NCBI RefSeq assembly: GCF_000949385.2
Contig: NZ_JYKO02000001.1
Coordinates: 2,194,620-2,258,619 of the forward strand
Direction of reading: 5' to 3'
Origin: Pseudomonas sp. LFM046
Lineage (GTDB): Bacteria > Pseudomonadota > Gammaproteobacteria > Pseudomonadales > Pseudomonadaceae
Length of the DNA stretch: 64,000 nucleotides
Shown here: piece after piece, positions 62,162 through 64,000 of the stretch
How positions within the stretch are numbered: the first letter of the stretch is position 1
Layout of the letters: the number at the start of each line of letters is the position of its first letter
The notes under the pieces: generated by a model
The model's input: only the letters and a program-made list of their open reading frames with translations
The model's database searches: none
Told to the model about the DNA's origin: nothing
Translations under genes and position numbers: made by a program

Positions 62162-63742
62162 TCAGGCCGAGGCGACCCACTCGGCGCCGCGTTCGGCGAT
62201 CATGATCGAGGCCGCGTTGGTATTGCCGCCGACCAGGGTCGGCATGATCGAGGCATCGATCACCCGCAGGCCTTCGATACCCTTCACGCGCAACTGGCTG
62301 TCGACCACGGCCATCTCGTCCTGCCCCATCTTGCACGTGCCGACCGGGTGGTAGATGGAGTCGGTACGCTTGCGCAGCAGTTCGATCAGTTGCTCGTCGC
62401 TGTGCAGGTCCTTGCTGTAGAAGTCCTTCAGGCCGAAGCGCGCCATGGGCGCCTGGGTGACGATCTCGCGGGCCATGCGATAGCCCTTGAGCAGGGTTTG
62501 TACATCATCGTCGTGGCCCAGGAAGTTGGGGTCGATACGCGGTGCCGCGCTCGGGTCGGCGGAGGCCAGGCCGACGTGGCCGATGCTCTTGGGCCGCAGC
62601 ACGCAGACGTGGCAGCTGAAGCCGTGCCCCCAGTGGAGCTTGCGGTTGTGGTCGTCGACCGTGCCGATCACCGAGTGCAGCTGGATATCCGGGCGCGCCA
62701 GGTTTGCATCGGTCTTGAGGAAGCCGCCACCCTCGGCGCAGTTGCTCGCCAGCGGGCCACGCCGACGGCGCAGGTACTCGACCAGGGCCTTGCTCATTTT
62801 CGGACTGCCGGTGACCGAAAAGCCCAGCAGCGAGGTGTCGCTGCTCTTGTAGCAAAGCACGACGTCCGGGTGATCCTGCAGGTTCTGGCCGACGCCCGGC
62901 AGTTCATGCTGCACGGCAATGCCCTGGGGCTTGAGTTCCGACTCCGGGCCGATGCCGGAGAGCATCAGCAGGTGCGGGCTGCCGAAGGCACCGGCGGCCA
63001 GCAGGACTTCCTTGCGCGCCTTCAGTTGCAGGTGCACACCGTTGAGCCGGGCCTGCACGCCGACGGCCTGCTTGCCGTTGAGCAGGACGCGCTCGGCGTG
63101 GGCGCCGGTGAGCACGGTGAGGTTGCTGCGCTCACGGATCGGTTTGAGGAAGGCCGTGGCGGTGCTCCAGCGGCGGCCGTCGCGGATGGTCACGTCGTAG
63201 TAACCGACCCCCTCCTGTTGCACGCCATTGAAGTCGGGATTGAAACGATGGCCAGCGTTGATCGCGGCTTCCACAAAAGCCTCGGTAGCGGCGTGGCGAT
63301 GGGCTCGGCTGACGTACAGCTCGCCATCACCGCCGTGGTATTCGCTGCTGCCGCTGTGATGCATCTCGCTCTTGCGGAAGTAGGGCAGCACATCGGCGAA
63401 GGACCAACCTTCGTTGCCCAGCGCCTGCCAGTCGTCGAAGTCACTCTGGTGACCGCGGATATAGATCATGCCGTTGATCGAGCTGCTGCCGCCCAGCACC
63501 TTGCCGCGCGGCTGGTAGCCGATGCGCCCGCCCAGTCCCGGTTGCGCGACAGTGTGGAAAGCCCAGTTGACGTGGCGCGTCGGCAGGATCGCCGCCATGC
63601 CGACCGGGATATGGATCAGTGGCGAGCTGTCTTCCGGGCCGGCCTCCAGCAGGCAGACGCGGGTATCCGGATTGGCGCTCAGCCGGTTGGCCAGGACGCA
63701 GCCGGCAGAGCCGGCGCCAACGATGATGTAGTCGAATTCCAT
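62162..63742 (-). CDS. GMC-family oxidoreductase (choline/alcohol dehydrogenase-like)
   Basis: A 526-aa protein. The start at 63742 (MEFDYIIVGAGSAGCVLANR) is chosen over an upstream in-frame codon, as it begins the FAD loop. GMC marks: GGSSSINGMIYIRG, the signature AAGAFGSPHLLMLSGIGP, and the C-terminal DASIMPTLVGGNTNAASIM. The catalytic His is in YHPVGTCKMG. It oxidises an alcohol to an aldehyde; its substrate may relate to the adjacent aldehyde dehydrogenase or to the hydrolase upstream. Confidence 0.9.
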   Translation of the reverse strand: MEFDYIIVGAGSAGCVLANRLSANPDTRVCLLEAGPEDSSPLIHIPVGMAAILPTRHVNWAFHTVAQPGLGGRIGYQPRGKVLGGSSSINGMIYIRGHQSDFDDWQALGNEGWSFADVLPYFRKSEMHHSGSSEYHGGDGELYVSRAHRHAATEAFVEAAINAGHRFNPDFNGVQQEGVGYYDVTIRDGRRWSTATAFLKPIRERSNLTVLTGAHAERVLLNGKQAVGVQARLNGVHLQLKARKEVLLAAGAFGSPHLLMLSGIGPESELKPQGIAVQHELPGVGQNLQDHPDVVLCYKSSDTSLLGFSVTGSPKMSKALVEYLRRRRGPLASNCAEGGGFLKTDANLARPDIQLHSVIGTVDDHNRKLHWGHGFSCHVCVLRPKSIGHVGLASADPSAAPRIDPNFLGHDDDVQTLLKGYRMAREIVTQAPMARFGLKDFYSKDLHSDEQLIELLRKRTDSIYHPVGTCKMGQDEMAVVDSQLRVKGIEGLRVIDASIMPTLVGGNTNAASIMIAERGAEWVASA

Positions 63743-63815
63743 CTTTGCGGGTCTCGAATAGGGGGCCAGGAAGGCGGTGGGCGGGAGGTATGTCGGGAGA
63801 CGATTCCCGGCCCCA

Positions 63816-64000
63816 CTAGCCATCCCAGTCCGTGTGGTCGTTGACGAAGCTTTGAATGCGCTGTGCGGCTGCACCGGCCTGGGGCAGGGCAGCGATCATC
63901 TGGAAGACATGGGGAAGCCGCTTCCAGATCTCCAGCTGCACCGGCACGCCGGCGGCATCGGCCCTCGCGGCGGCCCGAACGGAGTCATCCAGCAGCATTT
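63816..64000 (-). CDS. Alpha/beta hydrolase, C-terminal part (cut by window edge)
   Basis: About 61 C-terminal residues in an open frame to the window end: LLDDSVRAAARADAAGVPVQ, then LEIWKRLPHVFQMIAALPQA. This is the end of the hormone-sensitive-lipase-like alpha/beta-hydrolase-3 group, with the Asp of the LLDDS loop and the catalytic His in PHVFQ. It lies 73 bases upstream of the GMC gene and is likely co-transcribed with it. Confidence 0.8.
   Translation of the reverse strand, partial: MLLDDSVRAAARADAAGVPVQLEIWKRLPHVFQMIAALPQAGAAAQRIQSFVNDHTDWDG

Noticed and set aside
61937..63844. 635-codon plus-strand open frame opposite the GMC oxidoreductase
   Set aside because: Starts in a dispersed repeat and runs opposite full GMC motifs; no domain is seen in it.

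Overview
The window reads as a chromosomal segment of a high-GC Pseudomonas. The best evidence is an nfxB-mexC-mexD-oprJ locus whose proteins follow the P. aeruginosa set almost residue for residue. An Anbu proteasome-like locus, beta-oxidation genes and dispersed GTAGGRTGG-type repeats fit the same assignment. Annotation is from sequence reading only; no database search was run.

Layout. (1) 1-3233: Anbu operon (ATP-grasp, alpha-E, transglutaminase, Anbu peptidase), with the first gene cut by the window edge. (2) 3234-15000: a lower-GC accessory block that looks like an undescribed RiPP-type biosynthetic and export cluster. It opens with a 50-aa peptide gene with a strong RBS and the C-terminus SCAYHR. 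A perfect 12-bp hairpin follows, then a tightly coupled run: metallo-beta-lactamase-fold protein, a second such protein that has lost its metal motif, a kinase-like protein, a fused double ABC transporter whose two half-sites complement each other, an aldo/keto-reductase-like protein, a degenerate histidine phosphatase-like protein and a GAMT-like methyltransferase. A periplasmic redox module ends the block: a small exported protein, a dihaem cytochrome c and an FccB-like flavoprotein. (3) 15373-26484: core genes, including a cytochrome c/rhodanese pair, an AEC transporter, a thiolase/FadB-like operon, small membrane proteins, a GATase, CorA, hydrolases and a crotonase. (4) 26762-30620: an intact tRNA-Ser(GGA) and a 3.8-kb element bounded by an 83-bp direct repeat of the tRNA 3' end. 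The element carries a truncated integrase, a YafO-like toxin with a small partner, an orphan HigA-like protein and three unknown membrane proteins. (5) 30634-35688: a scarred stretch with a phosphotransferase fragment, a chemoreceptor, an SDR fragment, a cold-shock gene, a lipoprotein and a chimera of a methylamine dehydrogenase small-subunit remnant with half a cytochrome c. (6) 35803-40490: tandem AraC-type regulators and a second FadB-like enzyme. (7) 40708-47200: nfxB-mexCD-oprJ. (8) 47290-54826: a TetR regulator and a DUF1329/DUF1302/MMPL/YCF48 operon behind a strong palindrome and a sigma54-like promoter. (9) 55050-63742: a peptide ORF, a DAO-family FAD oxidase, a membrane protein, a Tat-exported flavin amine oxidase, a dihaem cytochrome c, a membrane protein and an aldehyde dehydrogenase, followed on the other strand by a GMC oxidoreductase and a partial alpha/beta hydrolase.

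How parts may work together. In block 2 the peptide would be modified by the enzyme set and exported by the ABC protein, while the cytochrome/flavoprotein pair may act on or with the product in the periplasm. In blocks 8-9, an 18-bp motif shared by the two operon upstream regions suggests common regulation of a hydrophobic or amine substrate pathway: uptake and transport proteins, oxidases feeding cytochrome c, and an aldehyde dehydrogenase. These functional links are inferences.
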